The notes under the pieces are model-generated. The model was not told where the DNA came from, ran no database searches, and saw nothing but the letters and a program-made list of their open reading frames with translations. The position numbers were made by a program, and so were the translations under genes. From Chryseobacterium phosphatilyticum (GTDB lineage Bacteria; Bacteroidota; Bacteroidia; Flavobacteriales; Weeksellaceae), in assembly GCF_002899825.2 (NCBI RefSeq), contig NZ_PPED02000001.1, positions 558,001 through 622,000 on the forward strand: 64,000 nt of DNA, written 5' to 3'. Of this stretch, positions 25,177 to 34,265 are shown piece by piece (the first letter of the stretch is position 1; every line of letters begins with the position of its first letter).

Positions 25177-27612
25177 TTAAAAAGGCACTACTAATTTTAT
25201 CGCTACATTTCTACCCATATTATAGATATTTCCTAAATATTTTAATCGGCTGAGATGTGACTGATAGGCACGATCAAACAAATTATTGACCTGTAATTGC
25301 AAAACGGCAGAATGATTTTCAGAATAATGCAGATCAAGTGATGCCCCGATATTAAACAATGTATAATCCCTTGTTGCCGTTTCCGTATCATTGAGCCCAA
25401 GATACCTGTTCTGTGCAGCAGAAAATTCTATTTCTGCTGTAGGAGTGACAGATGAAATAAATTTTGAAGGTAAAGATATTCTCTGAGACAAATTTCCTGA
25501 TAATTTTAATGGAGAAATGAGTGGAAGATATTCTCCTTGAGTTCCTTTGTTTTCAAATACTTTATCACGATTAAATCCATAAATAACAGATAAGCTGGTC
25601 TCAAAATTAAACCCTTTCCATTTCTCGGGATGTAAAGATAGCCATGCCTCCATCCCGTAAAGCTGAGCGGAAGCCTGCTGATATTGATAGGTTTTATTAC
25701 CTTGTGAATCTACTAAGGGATTCCCTTGTGCATCAATGAGTAATGAAAGATAAATATAATTCTGAATATTGTTATTAAACCAACTTACGTCTGCTGAAAA
25801 ATCTTTGAAGCGGGTACTGATTCCCAAATCTTCCTGCAATGAAAACTCCGGGCTGAAATCTCTGTTTCCTTTATAAACAATATGAGCTCCCGGATCCAGC
25901 CCGTTGGAACCTATCTCTGTAATGTTCGGTGCTCTGTAGCTTCTTCCGATATTCGCCTTCAGACTGATTTGTTTTGTCAATTGAAAAGTAGATCCGATAC
26001 TGGCAGAAAAACCTTTAAACGTTTTATTGTAAGATGCAAATCCAAGCCTTGTATCCGCGGATGGCTGACCCGCTTGTTCTTCAAAGCCTGTCACAGGATT
26101 TGTCTGTATATAAAAATTATCCCATCGGATATTCCGGATATCATAACGAACACCACCACTGATATTGAACCTGTTATATTTCCATTTGGCATAAGTATAA
26201 ATTCCCCCTTCATTTAAATGATAATCCGGAATGGGGAAATCTGTAGCCGATTTATTTGTATTGTTCTGAACCATCCCGTTAACTCCGGCAGAAATTTCAA
26301 AAGAAGAAAGCTTAGGAAAGTTATAACGAACTCCATAATTCAGCGTATTAAGCCGGACATACATCCCCGGCTGAGAAGGAACAGTCGGGTGATTATATTC
26401 TCTGCGGATATTCTGTTGTAAAGCCAGCTGAACATCAAGATCTCCGTTCCCGATCTGTTGATTGTGCTGTGCATATAATCTGTAATGCTGAATTCTCTGA
26501 TGCAATGGAGAAAGAGTATATGAGTTGAGCATTCTTTCCGAAACAACGGGTCTTTTTCCAATAACATCATCATCACCCTCTCCTATCTGGTACGTAAATT
26601 TTCCGGAATCAGGATCACGACTCCCATCCGGAATTCCCTGGAGATTATCATATAAAGTAAAATTGATTTTTGAAAGGCTTGTATGGGTTTTACGACCAAG
26701 AAGAACCGAAAAATTCTTTTCTTCAAAATTAGTATTGTAGACTCGTCCATCTATAGGATTCTTATAATTTTTGGCCATTCTGTAAGAAGCATTCAGGGAG
26801 GCAATAAAAGAATTCTTCTTAAACCCCAACTGCATTCCATTTCCGATCAGATCATTATTTCCCTGATATTCACTCGTTATTTTTCCGTGTACAGCCCCAT
26901 CATTCTGAGAAGGCAAATAAGGAAAAAGACTGACAACTCCTGCCACTGCATCAGAGCCAAACATCAAACTGGCCGGTCCCTTTATCACTTCTGCACGCTC
27001 CACAATATAAGGGGCAACTTCAATTCCATGTTCATCTCCCCATTGCTGCCCTTCCTGTCGTATACCATCGTAGAGAGTCAACACACGATTATACCCCAAA
27101 CCTCTTATAAAAGGTTTGGAAATATTAGGCCCAGTTTCTACCACGCTCAATCCCGGTGCCGATTTCACCAGAGAACTTATGATATTTGTGGCTACATTCC
27201 TCTCTATCTGTCTCGAAGAAATACTCAGAATCGCAACTGGGTTTTCTTTTATTAAGGTCTCTTTTGAAACACCTGTTATGGCAATTTCATCAATCTTATT
27301 ACTGTCACGGTTGAGTAAAATAGTAGGAACTCCCTTATTTTTGTTACTTATCCTAATTTCCTGCTCAAATTCCTGGTATCCTTTAGCAGTAACGATGAGC
27401 CTGTACGTTCCGGAAGCCACATTTTTAATGGTATAGTAACCATTTTTATCAATCATTGTTTTCATCGGTGTATCTTTCAACATAACTTCTGTAGTGGTAT
27501 AGCCACCATTCTCGAAGACTACCTTCCCGGTTATTTCAGCATTCTGAGCATTGATCATTAAAATAATAAAAGTAAAAAATGCGGCTAGCATCAATCTGAC
27601 ATTCATATACAT
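25177..27612 (-). CDS. TonB-dependent receptor, ZnuD-like
   Basis: About 811 residues from the ATG at 27612; upstream frames add an implausible hydrophobic extension. After the signal peptide comes a carboxypeptidase-like domain (ITGKVVFENGGYTTTEVML), a TonB-box/plug region (VSVVETGPNISKPFIRGLGYNRVLTLYDGIRQEGQQWGDEHG) and a 22-strand barrel ending in aromatic VVPF. The plug IRGLGYNRVL...HG and the C-terminal NNLFDRAYQSHLSRLKYLG resemble zinc receptors of the ZnuD group. A palindrome overlapping its promoter fits metal repression. The substrate is inferred, not shown. Confidence 0.85.
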   Translation of the reverse strand: MYMNVRLMLAAFFTFIILMINAQNAEITGKVVFENGGYTTTEVMLKDTPMKTMIDKNGYYTIKNVASGTYRLIVTAKGYQEFEQEIRISNKNKGVPTILLNRDSNKIDEIAITGVSKETLIKENPVAILSISSRQIERNVATNIISSLVKSAPGLSVVETGPNISKPFIRGLGYNRVLTLYDGIRQEGQQWGDEHGIEVAPYIVERAEVIKGPASLMFGSDAVAGVVSLFPYLPSQNDGAVHGKITSEYQGNNDLIGNGMQLGFKKNSFIASLNASYRMAKNYKNPIDGRVYNTNFEEKNFSVLLGRKTHTSLSKINFTLYDNLQGIPDGSRDPDSGKFTYQIGEGDDDVIGKRPVVSERMLNSYTLSPLHQRIQHYRLYAQHNQQIGNGDLDVQLALQQNIRREYNHPTVPSQPGMYVRLNTLNYGVRYNFPKLSSFEISAGVNGMVQNNTNKSATDFPIPDYHLNEGGIYTYAKWKYNRFNISGGVRYDIRNIRWDNFYIQTNPVTGFEEQAGQPSADTRLGFASYNKTFKGFSASIGSTFQLTKQISLKANIGRSYRAPNITEIGSNGLDPGAHIVYKGNRDFSPEFSLQEDLGISTRFKDFSADVSWFNNNIQNYIYLSLLIDAQGNPLVDSQGNKTYQYQQASAQLYGMEAWLSLHPEKWKGFNFETSLSVIYGFNRDKVFENKGTQGEYLPLISPLKLSGNLSQRISLPSKFISSVTPTAEIEFSAAQNRYLGLNDTETATRDYTLFNIGASLDLHYSENHSAVLQLQVNNLFDRAYQSHLSRLKYLGNIYNMGRNVAIKLVVPF

Positions 27613-27660
27613 AAAGTTTTTCTTATTAAAACACACAGAAAACATGATTATTAACAGAAG

Positions 27661-27700
27661 CAAAAGTAATAAAAAAATCATTAACGCAACATTGTTGCAT
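27661..27700 (-). promoter_or_regulatory. Promoter and Fur/Zur-like palindrome for the TonB receptor
   Basis: On the minus strand, TACTTTTG (27668-27661) matches TAnnTTTG and TTG (27689-27687) lies 18 bases upstream. The palindrome GCAAC-ATT-GTTGC (27686-27698) covers this -33 element. A repressor bound there would block RNA polymerase. The 5-3-5 symmetry and flanking A/T resemble Fur-superfamily (Zur-type) boxes. Confidence 0.6.
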
Positions 27701-27890
27701 TATTTTTTATTTAAAAATAATCCTCTTTAAGGAAGATTGTTTGAAAACAAAATACTAGCGTTAAAAAACGGTTAAATACCCTTAAAAAAAACAGCATGTA
27801 TTTTATTTTAATTAGGTTTGCAAATCTATCTGCAAGACATTTTGTCTCTCTAGAAAGCAGCAAATTTTTAACTATCCTCTTAAAAAAATT

Positions 27891-28610
27891 ATGAAAAAAA
27901 GTATTCAGCTTTTGATGATGTCGATGTTTCTAAGCCCATTGATGAATGCCCAGGTAAAAGACTTTGTCATTGAGCCACCCATTAGCTCTAATCTCCATAT
28001 TTATAAAAGTTTCGGAGTGTTTGGAGGTAAAGAATATTCGGCCAATGCCGTATATCTGACTACCAAAAAAGGAGTTGTTTTATTTGATGTTCCCTGGCAA
28101 AAGGAACAATACCAGACTTTGATAGATACGATACAAAAACGTCATCATCTTCCTGTAATTGCCGTATTTGCAACCCACTCACACGATGACAGAGCCGGAG
28201 ATTTAAGTTTTTACAACAATAAAGGAATTAAAACTTATGCTACTGCCAGAACCAATGAGTTACTGAAAAAAGACGGAAAAACAACTTCCACTGAAGTGAT
28301 AAAAACCGGAAAACCTTATAAAATAGGGGGTGAGGAATTTATTGTTGACTTTTTGGGAGAAGGACATACGGTGGACAATGTAGTCGTTTGGTTTCCAAAA
28401 TATAAAGTATTGGACGGTGGATGTCTTGTAAAGAGCAGAACAGCAACAGACTTAGGGTTCACTGGAGAAGCCAATGTAAAGCAATGGCCACAGACTATGG
28501 AAAAACTGAAAACCAAATACTCTCAAGCTACCCTGATTATCCCGGGACATGATGAATGGAAAGGAGGCGGACACGTGGAACGCACAGTAGAACTCTTAAA
28601 CAAAAAATAA
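27891..28610 (+). CDS. blaIND: Subclass B1 metallo-beta-lactamase, IND type
   Basis: 239 residues, full length for the family, with a signal peptide ending at NA20. Zinc ligands are all present: H96, H98 and D100 in THSHDDRAGD, H159 in GEGHTVDN, C178 in DGGCLVKS and H220 in PGHDEW. The sequence closely follows the IND/CGB enzymes of Chryseobacterium (for example FGVFGGKEYSANAVYL, then IIPGHDEWKGGGHVE). It hydrolyses penicillins, cephalosporins and carbapenems in the periplasm. It is flanked by ordinary chromosomal genes with no mobile element, so it is an intrinsic resistance gene. The exact variant cannot be named without comparison. Confidence 0.93.
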   Translation: MKKSIQLLMMSMFLSPLMNAQVKDFVIEPPISSNLHIYKSFGVFGGKEYSANAVYLTTKKGVVLFDVPWQKEQYQTLIDTIQKRHHLPVIAVFATHSHDDRAGDLSFYNNKGIKTYATARTNELLKKDGKTTSTEVIKTGKPYKIGGEEFIVDFLGEGHTVDNVVVWFPKYKVLDGGCLVKSRTATDLGFTGEANVKQWPQTMEKLKTKYSQATLIIPGHDEWKGGGHVERTVELLNKK

Positions 28611-28637
28611 AGTAAAATAATATTTTCAACCATAAAA

Positions 28638-28662
28638 AATCCCGGACTTACGCCCGGGATTA
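28638..28662. terminator. Bidirectional intrinsic terminator
   Basis: The hairpin AATCCCGG / CCGGGATT with an A-run before and T-rich sequence after separates the beta-lactamase gene from the convergent type VI secretion genes. Confidence 0.75.
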
Positions 28663-28680
28663 TTATTTGAATAGGTTTTC

Positions 28681-29820
28681 TTAGTCTAAAACACTCCAAC
28701 CTCTCTTAGGGTTGGTGTTGTTGGAAACCTCTTGTTCGTTGACAATAATATTTTCTTTTCTCTGACCAATATAATCCAGTTCACTCAGTTTAGAGAAAAT
28801 AGTTTCTAAACTTCTCAGCATTTGCTGGATATACAATAATGGTTCTCCGCAATTGTGGTGATCATAGTTCGTTTCTGCTACGATAGAAAGTTGGTTCAAT
28901 AAAGTGTGAGGGGCGATTTCACTCCACTCTAAACTATAATTCAGCATTTCTTCCAATTCGGCAGGAACAAGAAGTTGCGTTGAATTGTATAAATGCAGAG
29001 CCAGTCTTGCAAAAGACTCAATCAGAAATACCGGCGGTTGCCAAGGGGTAATATTTCTGAACTGGAAATACATATCTCCAAAATTATTCACCATGGTACT
29101 GCATAAAAACTTAACGTTTTGTGCCAATGCTGTATTCTGATTTTTATGAGAGGCTTTTTGAATAATCTTAAAAGCATACTGCTGCAAATTACCAATAGAC
29201 TTTGCATAGCTGTTATAATACTCAATCAAAGCCGGATGACTTTGAACCGAAGTACACGGTGGAATGAAGTTTGAGTCTACCTGTGCAATATTCGCTCTTA
29301 AATCTACCTTCCCGATGATCAGATAATTTCCTCCGGAATAGCTGCTGTTTAAAGACGTTACAGGGAGTAATTCGATATGATGATTAGGTTGTGCATTGGG
29401 ATGGCGAGGTGGAATTTCTTCCGGGTCGATATCACCAAAAGGCACTTTGTCAAAAGGGTTAACAGAAATCAGGATATAATATTCTCCGTCTGCCTGCTCT
29501 TCATTCATTGATTTCGCCAACGATTTCACACTGATTCTTCTATCGATCAGTTCAATACGGTACCCGGCCATAGTCACGGCACTGCACCTTTTGATCACCA
29601 ACTGTACATCATTGGTTGCCGTATTATGAACGTCAAAAATAGTACGGTCTGTATATTCATTAGAAATAGGCAAAAGACCGTAATTATATGTAGTAATCCC
29701 AAGTGAATTGGAATCTCTGATGGTGTCAATTAAGAAATTATCCTGATCATTAAGGTGTCTTTGGGAAACTTTCATTCCATCTACCCAGTTGATCGCAAAA
29801 TGTTTAATAGGCTGTATCAT
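28681..29820 (-). CDS. tssK: Type VI secretion baseplate protein TssK (T6SSiii)
   Basis: 379 residues. The N-terminus (INWVDGMKVSQRHLNDQDNFLIDTIRDS) corresponds to the WxEGMxLxPxHFQ-type opening of TssK in its Bacteroidota form. TssK is the trimeric adaptor that links the baseplate to the membrane complex. Length and order beside tssN and tssG support the call. It begins 26 bases after tssN. Confidence 0.8.
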   Translation of the reverse strand: MIQPIKHFAINWVDGMKVSQRHLNDQDNFLIDTIRDSNSLGITTYNYGLLPISNEYTDRTIFDVHNTATNDVQLVIKRCSAVTMAGYRIELIDRRISVKSLAKSMNEEQADGEYYILISVNPFDKVPFGDIDPEEIPPRHPNAQPNHHIELLPVTSLNSSYSGGNYLIIGKVDLRANIAQVDSNFIPPCTSVQSHPALIEYYNSYAKSIGNLQQYAFKIIQKASHKNQNTALAQNVKFLCSTMVNNFGDMYFQFRNITPWQPPVFLIESFARLALHLYNSTQLLVPAELEEMLNYSLEWSEIAPHTLLNQLSIVAETNYDHHNCGEPLLYIQQMLRSLETIFSKLSELDYIGQRKENIIVNEQEVSNNTNPKRGWSVLD

Positions 29821-29846
29821 GTTTAATACTTTTTAGTTTTTTGTGT

Positions 29847-30749
29847 TTATGCTTTTCTTACTACTCCTTCCTCTTCATGCTGTATTACTCTCTTGCAAAT
29901 CACCACTTCATTTTCTGAAATATTGTTGGTAGAAATGTCCTGATCGAAATCAATATACTTTCTGAAGCTGAAAAATGATTTTTTAGTGTAGAAAATCCAA
30001 TAATAAGGTTCTCTTTCCTCATCAGAAAGGTGAATAACAGAACCCGGATTTTTATGGTTGTAATCATCTACCACTCTATAAAACCAATCTCCAAAAGTGA
30101 CTCCTGTCGGAAGTGTTTTTGCTTTAATTCTGAATCGGTTTGAATCTTCTAATTTTTTACTAAGTTCAACATTCAGTACCATTAATCTGTCAAAATCTGC
30201 TCCTTCAAAATCCGGAAGCTTCTGCTCTGGAGAATATCTCCATGTTTTGTAAATATCAAAAGGAATACTGATAAATTGAATATAACAGTAATAAAATACC
30301 ATTGGAACAACAAAAATCAGCATACTTGTCGCTGCCATTACAGCATATCCTGTTCCGCGGCTCATCCAGTTGAAAAGAAGGGTAAACAAATATCCTCCCA
30401 ATGCAATGCATGTCAATGAAAGTATAGATTCAAACAAGATGCTCATGGCTAGAGAATCAATATGTTTTTTGAAATATTTATGCAATAAATTAACATGAAT
30501 AATCCCGAAAATAAGGTAAACAATCTGTGCAATAAGATACCAGTAAGGATTAAAAAGATTTCCGGCAAACCCAAAAACTCCGGGAATGGCCAGACATAAG
30601 CTGCATAGAAGTATGTATACAATAATTACTTTAATTTTTATCGCAGGTTTATTTCTTCTGATTATACCCAGTATAACCATCATTATAATTGCGATTAAAG
30701 GCATTAAAATATACCTTAAAAAAATACCTTTTACTGAAGAAATTTCCAT
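29847..30749 (-). CDS. tssN: TssN family membrane protein of T6SSiii
   Basis: 300 residues. The N-terminal half carries about five transmembrane helices (first at 8-27). A cytoplasmic C-domain follows with FEGADFDRLMVLNVELSKKLED and GVTFGDWFYRVVDDYNHKNPGS. This is the layout of TssN, found only in Bacteroidota T6SS loci and thought to take part in the membrane complex that replaces TssJLM. It sits between tssG and tssK in one transcription unit. Confidence 0.8.
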   Translation of the reverse strand: MEISSVKGIFLRYILMPLIAIIMMVILGIIRRNKPAIKIKVIIVYILLCSLCLAIPGVFGFAGNLFNPYWYLIAQIVYLIFGIIHVNLLHKYFKKHIDSLAMSILFESILSLTCIALGGYLFTLLFNWMSRGTGYAVMAATSMLIFVVPMVFYYCYIQFISIPFDIYKTWRYSPEQKLPDFEGADFDRLMVLNVELSKKLEDSNRFRIKAKTLPTGVTFGDWFYRVVDDYNHKNPGSVIHLSDEEREPYYWIFYTKKSFFSFRKYIDFDQDISTNNISENEVVICKRVIQHEEEGVVRKA

Positions 30750-30803
30750 TTGTTTCTTTTCGAATTTATACTTGGTTGGTAGTTGTAAATATAATAAAAT
30801 AAT

Positions 30804-31745
30804 TTAGAGGAATGTAGAGTATCCAAGGCGACTGGCATTTCTTTCATCATCCTCAAGACTGAAAGAATATTCCATCTTTTCTGTAACGAAATTCTCTTCT
30901 ACATCAACAGTTACCGGAAGAAAATAGTCATACAATGCCTGAAGGACCTTTCTGAATGGGCTCGCAGGAATATATTTCTGCATATCCTCATAGGGAATAG
31001 GCCCAATATTGATCACCCAATTTCGCTGCCCATCCATATGTCTTCCACTCGGAATATAAGTAACCCCTAATCGTGAATTTCCCAGAAGCATAGAATCATC
31101 ATTTTTCTCTATCCCATCAATGACATTAGGAGAGAAGGTGACTTCAACAGGTACCTGCAGGAAAGCTGTCATGCATCTTTCAAACCATTTTTTACTTCCT
31201 CTGATCTGGTGGAAAAATGGTAAAATATGCATAAAGATATAGGCATTTTGCCTATCGAGCATTTTGATCATAGGCCATAACTCACTTACTGTTTCCAATA
31301 AAGCATCCGTATTACTCGTAATATCAAATTCCGACTCTTTCAGTAAAGAACTGATCTCTGTAAAAAAAACTTCCAACTCAAAAGGACGGAAGAATTTCCT
31401 TGCATCCTCTTCTACTCTTTTTTGTTTCCGGATTTCTCTTACAACAGTATCTACATTTTTTCTGGACGCCCCAAGGGATGGCGGATGAAAAAGCCCTTCA
31501 GGAAGATAATCATAAATGCCCTCTCTGTAACTTTCTATCGTGAATACTTCCTCGTCAAAACCTAAATAGCTGCTGGAAATACTTTTAATATCTTTCAGAT
31601 AGGCACGATCATTTACACCGACCCGTTCAATAAAAATATTACTTACCGCCCGATGGTATTTCAAAAGGTTAACTGCTACAGCCTCAGCCTTAAAGTCTGT
31701 CTGCAGCTTATTGTAATTCATGTCTACAATATTATTCTCATGCAT
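30804..31745 (-). CDS. tssG: Type VI secretion baseplate protein TssG (T6SSiii)
   Basis: 313 residues. It fits Bacteroidota TssG in size and order; conserved-looking parts are LLKYHRAVSNIFIERVGVNDRAYLKDI, HILPFFHQIRGSKKWFERCMTAFLQVPVEV and the closing SRLGYSTFL. TssG joins TssF and TssK in the baseplate wedge. It is the first gene of the three-gene unit; no tssB, C, D, E, F or H gene is inside this window. Confidence 0.75.
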   Translation of the reverse strand: MHENNIVDMNYNKLQTDFKAEAVAVNLLKYHRAVSNIFIERVGVNDRAYLKDIKSISSSYLGFDEEVFTIESYREGIYDYLPEGLFHPPSLGASRKNVDTVVREIRKQKRVEEDARKFFRPFELEVFFTEISSLLKESEFDITSNTDALLETVSELWPMIKMLDRQNAYIFMHILPFFHQIRGSKKWFERCMTAFLQVPVEVTFSPNVIDGIEKNDDSMLLGNSRLGVTYIPSGRHMDGQRNWVINIGPIPYEDMQKYIPASPFRKVLQALYDYFLPVTVDVEENFVTEKMEYSFSLEDDERNASRLGYSTFL

Positions 31746-32208
31746 AGTGTTTCCTGTGATTATGACTTGTAAAGATAATATATCTCATAAGTATGAAAAA
31801 GTATTTTCTCAATAATTTTATTCTAAAAATACTAATTTATTGATATTGGTAAGAAAAATATTCGGCAAATTCCGTAAAAATACGGGGAAAAAGCAATGAA
31901 TTCAAAGTTTAAAATTTAAAGTTTAAACTTCAGAATCAAGCATTTAAATTTCTCTCACCCTTATTTGAAATGGAAGATTTGAAGTTGAGATAACTTTTTG
32001 TTTAAAATCATATCTTCTCTGCGGTATTTCCAATTATCCCCTTTGATATCCCAAACTTATCTATTACAATGCACAAACGTAATACAATTTTATTAATCCC
32101 TGAAGATTAAATTTTATTAACATAATATTATAAGAATAAATCCGGAATGCGTAATGCTCATTCCGAAAGCGGGCCGTATCTTTGCAGACTGAAAATTGTT
32201 ATTTAAAA
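31746..32208. promoter_or_regulatory. Divergent intergenic region; S1 nuclease promoter with operator-like repeat
   Basis: No gene in 463 bases. TATCTTTG (32177-32184) is a -7 match for the S1 nuclease gene. Just upstream, CGGAATG (32143-32149) and CATTCCG (32159-32165) form an inverted repeat across the -33 position, a likely regulator site. A small CCGTA/TACGG hairpin lies at 31872-31885, and AT-rich variants of AAAGTTTAAA lie at 31904-31930. Confidence 0.5.
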
Positions 32209-33000
32209 ATGAAAAGTATTTATTCTAAAATTCTGATTTTAGCATTTATCGCCTCTTCACTTTATTCTTATGCGTGGGGATTAACGGGACACAGAGTTAT
32301 TGCAGAAATCGCTGAAAACCACCTTTCCGGAAAGGCAAGAAGAGAAATAAGAAAAATCATGGGAAAAGAACGCCTGGCCTACTGGGCAAACTGGCCGGAT
32401 TTTATCAAATCTGATACAACAGGAGTTTGGAAACAGGCCTCTTCATGGCATTATGTAAACATTGATCCACAGACTGATTTTAAAAATTTCGGACAAAACC
32501 TGAAAATGCAGGCAGGACCAAGCCTTTATACACAGGTAAACACATTATCAAGCCAGATCAAGGACAAAAATACCTCTGAAAAAGACAGAAAAATTGCTTT
32601 GATATTCCTTATTCATATTATGGGAGATCTTGCACAGCCTTTACACGTAGGAAGAGCTGATGATTTAGGAGGGAATAAAATCAATGTTACTTATTTCGGA
32701 GATAAAACCAACCTTCACTCTGTTTGGGACGGAAAACTGGTAGATTCTCAGAAATACAGCTATACTGAATATTCAAAACTTTTGGACATTAAATCTAAAG
32801 AAGAAGTAAAGCAGATTCAGTCCGGAACATTGGAAGACTGGTTGTATGATTCTCACAAAATTGCCAACAAGATCTATGCACAGACTCCCGATGGTTCAAA
32901 ACTATCATATGACTATCAATACAAGTTCAATGAAACTCTTGAAAGACAGCTTCTGTATGGAGGACTAAGACTGGCAAAAGTTTTAAACGAACTTTTTTAA
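32209..33000 (+). CDS. S1/P1-type nuclease
   Basis: 263 residues from the ATG at 32209, with a signal peptide ending before W in SYAWGLTGHRVIAEIAENHL. In this family the mature N-terminal Trp binds zinc. Other zinc-site motifs are WANWPDFIKSD, SSWHYVNID, HIMGDLAQPLHVGRADDLGGN and NLHSVWDGKLVD. It is a secreted trinuclear-zinc enzyme that cuts single-stranded RNA and DNA and removes 3'-phosphates, probably scavenging nucleotides or phosphate. An inverted repeat overlaps its promoter. Confidence 0.9.
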   Translation: MKSIYSKILILAFIASSLYSYAWGLTGHRVIAEIAENHLSGKARREIRKIMGKERLAYWANWPDFIKSDTTGVWKQASSWHYVNIDPQTDFKNFGQNLKMQAGPSLYTQVNTLSSQIKDKNTSEKDRKIALIFLIHIMGDLAQPLHVGRADDLGGNKINVTYFGDKTNLHSVWDGKLVDSQKYSYTEYSKLLDIKSKEEVKQIQSGTLEDWLYDSHKIANKIYAQTPDGSKLSYDYQYKFNETLERQLLYGGLRLAKVLNELF

Positions 33001-33026
33001 GTAAAAGTTATTTTTACCAAAAATAT

Positions 33027-33053
33027 AAAACGGGACTTCGGTCTCGTTTTTTT
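33027..33053 (+). terminator. Intrinsic terminator with TTCG tetraloop
   Basis: AAAACGGGAC-TTCG-GTCTCGTTTT followed by more T, just after the S1 nuclease gene. Confidence 0.85.
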
Positions 33054-33209
33054 GCTTACAACTGGGAGATTTATTTCTAAATTTTCTCATTATCTTAATG
33101 CCTTCTGTTCATCTCACCCTATTATTTAATAAAAAAATAAAACTTGTGTAACCTTTTTATGTTCCCATACGTATAATAGATAGTAACTCTTTTTTGAGGA
33201 TAAAAATAA

Positions 33210-34076
33210 ATGAGACAATTAAAGATCACTAAGCAGGTTACCAATAGGGAAACTGCTTCATTAGACAAGTATTTGCAGGAAATTGGTAAAGTAGAACTTA
33301 TTACTGCGGACGAGGAAGTAGAATTGGCACAAAGAATACGTGCTGGCGACAGAGCCGCATTGGAGAAATTAATCAAAGCCAACCTTCGTTTCGTAGTTTC
33401 CGTATCTAAACAATACCAGAATCAAGGCCTTTCTTTACCCGATTTGATTAATGAAGGTAACTTAGGTTTGATGAAAGCGGCAAAAAGGTATGATGAAACT
33501 AGAGGTTTCAAATTTATCTCTTACGCAGTATGGTGGATCCGTCAATCAATTTTACAGGCACTAGCTGAACAATCAAGAATTGTAAGACTTCCGCTGAACA
33601 AAATTGGTTCCATCAATAAAATCAATAAAGCATACGCTCACCTTGAACAGGAAAATGAAAGACCACCTTCTCCGGAAGAGTTGGCTGAAGTTCTTGACAT
33701 GAGCGAGGAGGATATTAAAGAATCTATGAAAAACTCCGGAAGACATTTGTCTATGGATGCACCATTAGTAGAAGGTGAAGATTCTAACCTTTATGATGTA
33801 TTGCGTTCAGGAGAATCACCAAGTCCTGATAAAGATCTGATGCTTGAATCTCTACAAATTGAGATTGAAAGAGCATTAAATACTTTAACTCCAAGAGAGG
33901 CTGATTTGGTAAGATTATACTTCGGACTGAACGGGAAACACCCAATGACTTTAGAAGAAATTGGTGAAACTTTCGATCTTACAAGAGAGAGAGTGCGTCA
34001 GATCAAAGAAAAAGCGATCAAGAGATTGAAACACAATACCAGAAGTAAGATTTTGAAATCTTATTTAGGTAAATAA
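33210..34076 (+). CDS. rpoD: Primary RNA polymerase sigma factor (SigA/RpoD)
   Basis: 288 residues, the short form typical of Bacteroidota that lacks region 1.1. Region 1.2 is [27 protein letters not shown]. Region 2 has [61 protein letters not shown], including the -10-binding helix. Region 3 is [15 protein letters not shown], and region 4 has [16 protein letters not shown] and the [23 protein letters not shown]. It directs transcription from TAnnTTTG-type promoters. The gene stands alone between two terminators. Confidence 0.97.
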   Translation: MRQLKITKQVTNRETASLDKYLQEIGKVELITADEEVELAQRIRAGDRAALEKLIKANLRFVVSVSKQYQNQGLSLPDLINEGNLGLMKAAKRYDETRGFKFISYAVWWIRQSILQALAEQSRIVRLPLNKIGSINKINKAYAHLEQENERPPSPEELAEVLDMSEEDIKESMKNSGRHLSMDAPLVEGEDSNLYDVLRSGESPSPDKDLMLESLQIEIERALNTLTPREADLVRLYFGLNGKHPMTLEEIGETFDLTRERVRQIKEKAIKRLKHNTRSKILKSYLGK

Positions 34077-34099
34077 TTTTAGCGAAACAAAATTGTATA

Positions 34100-34132
34100 G
34101 GCGGAGTCTGTTTTCAGGCTCCGTTTTTTTTG
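34100..34132 (+). terminator. Intrinsic terminator of rpoD
   Basis: GGCGGAG(TCTGTTTTCAGG)CTCCGTT followed by a run of T. Confidence 0.75.
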
Positions 34133-34265
34133 TAACAATACCCGAAGTATATCTAACTAATTAAAATCATATCCCACATCAAAGCTGAAAAGAATTTAAA
34201 TGCTTAATTTTAGTCATTGATGCGGAATGATTTTTATAAAATACACCAACTAACAAAAGCTATCT

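Noticed and set aside
26683..27255. 190-residue plus-strand frame inside the TonB receptor gene
   Set aside because: Antisense shadow of a well-supported receptor gene, with frequent rare codons and no motif.
33160..33180. TATAAT-like hexamer before rpoD
   Set aside because: Bacteroidota sigma factors do not rely on the E. coli -10 box. It is a chance match in AT-rich DNA.
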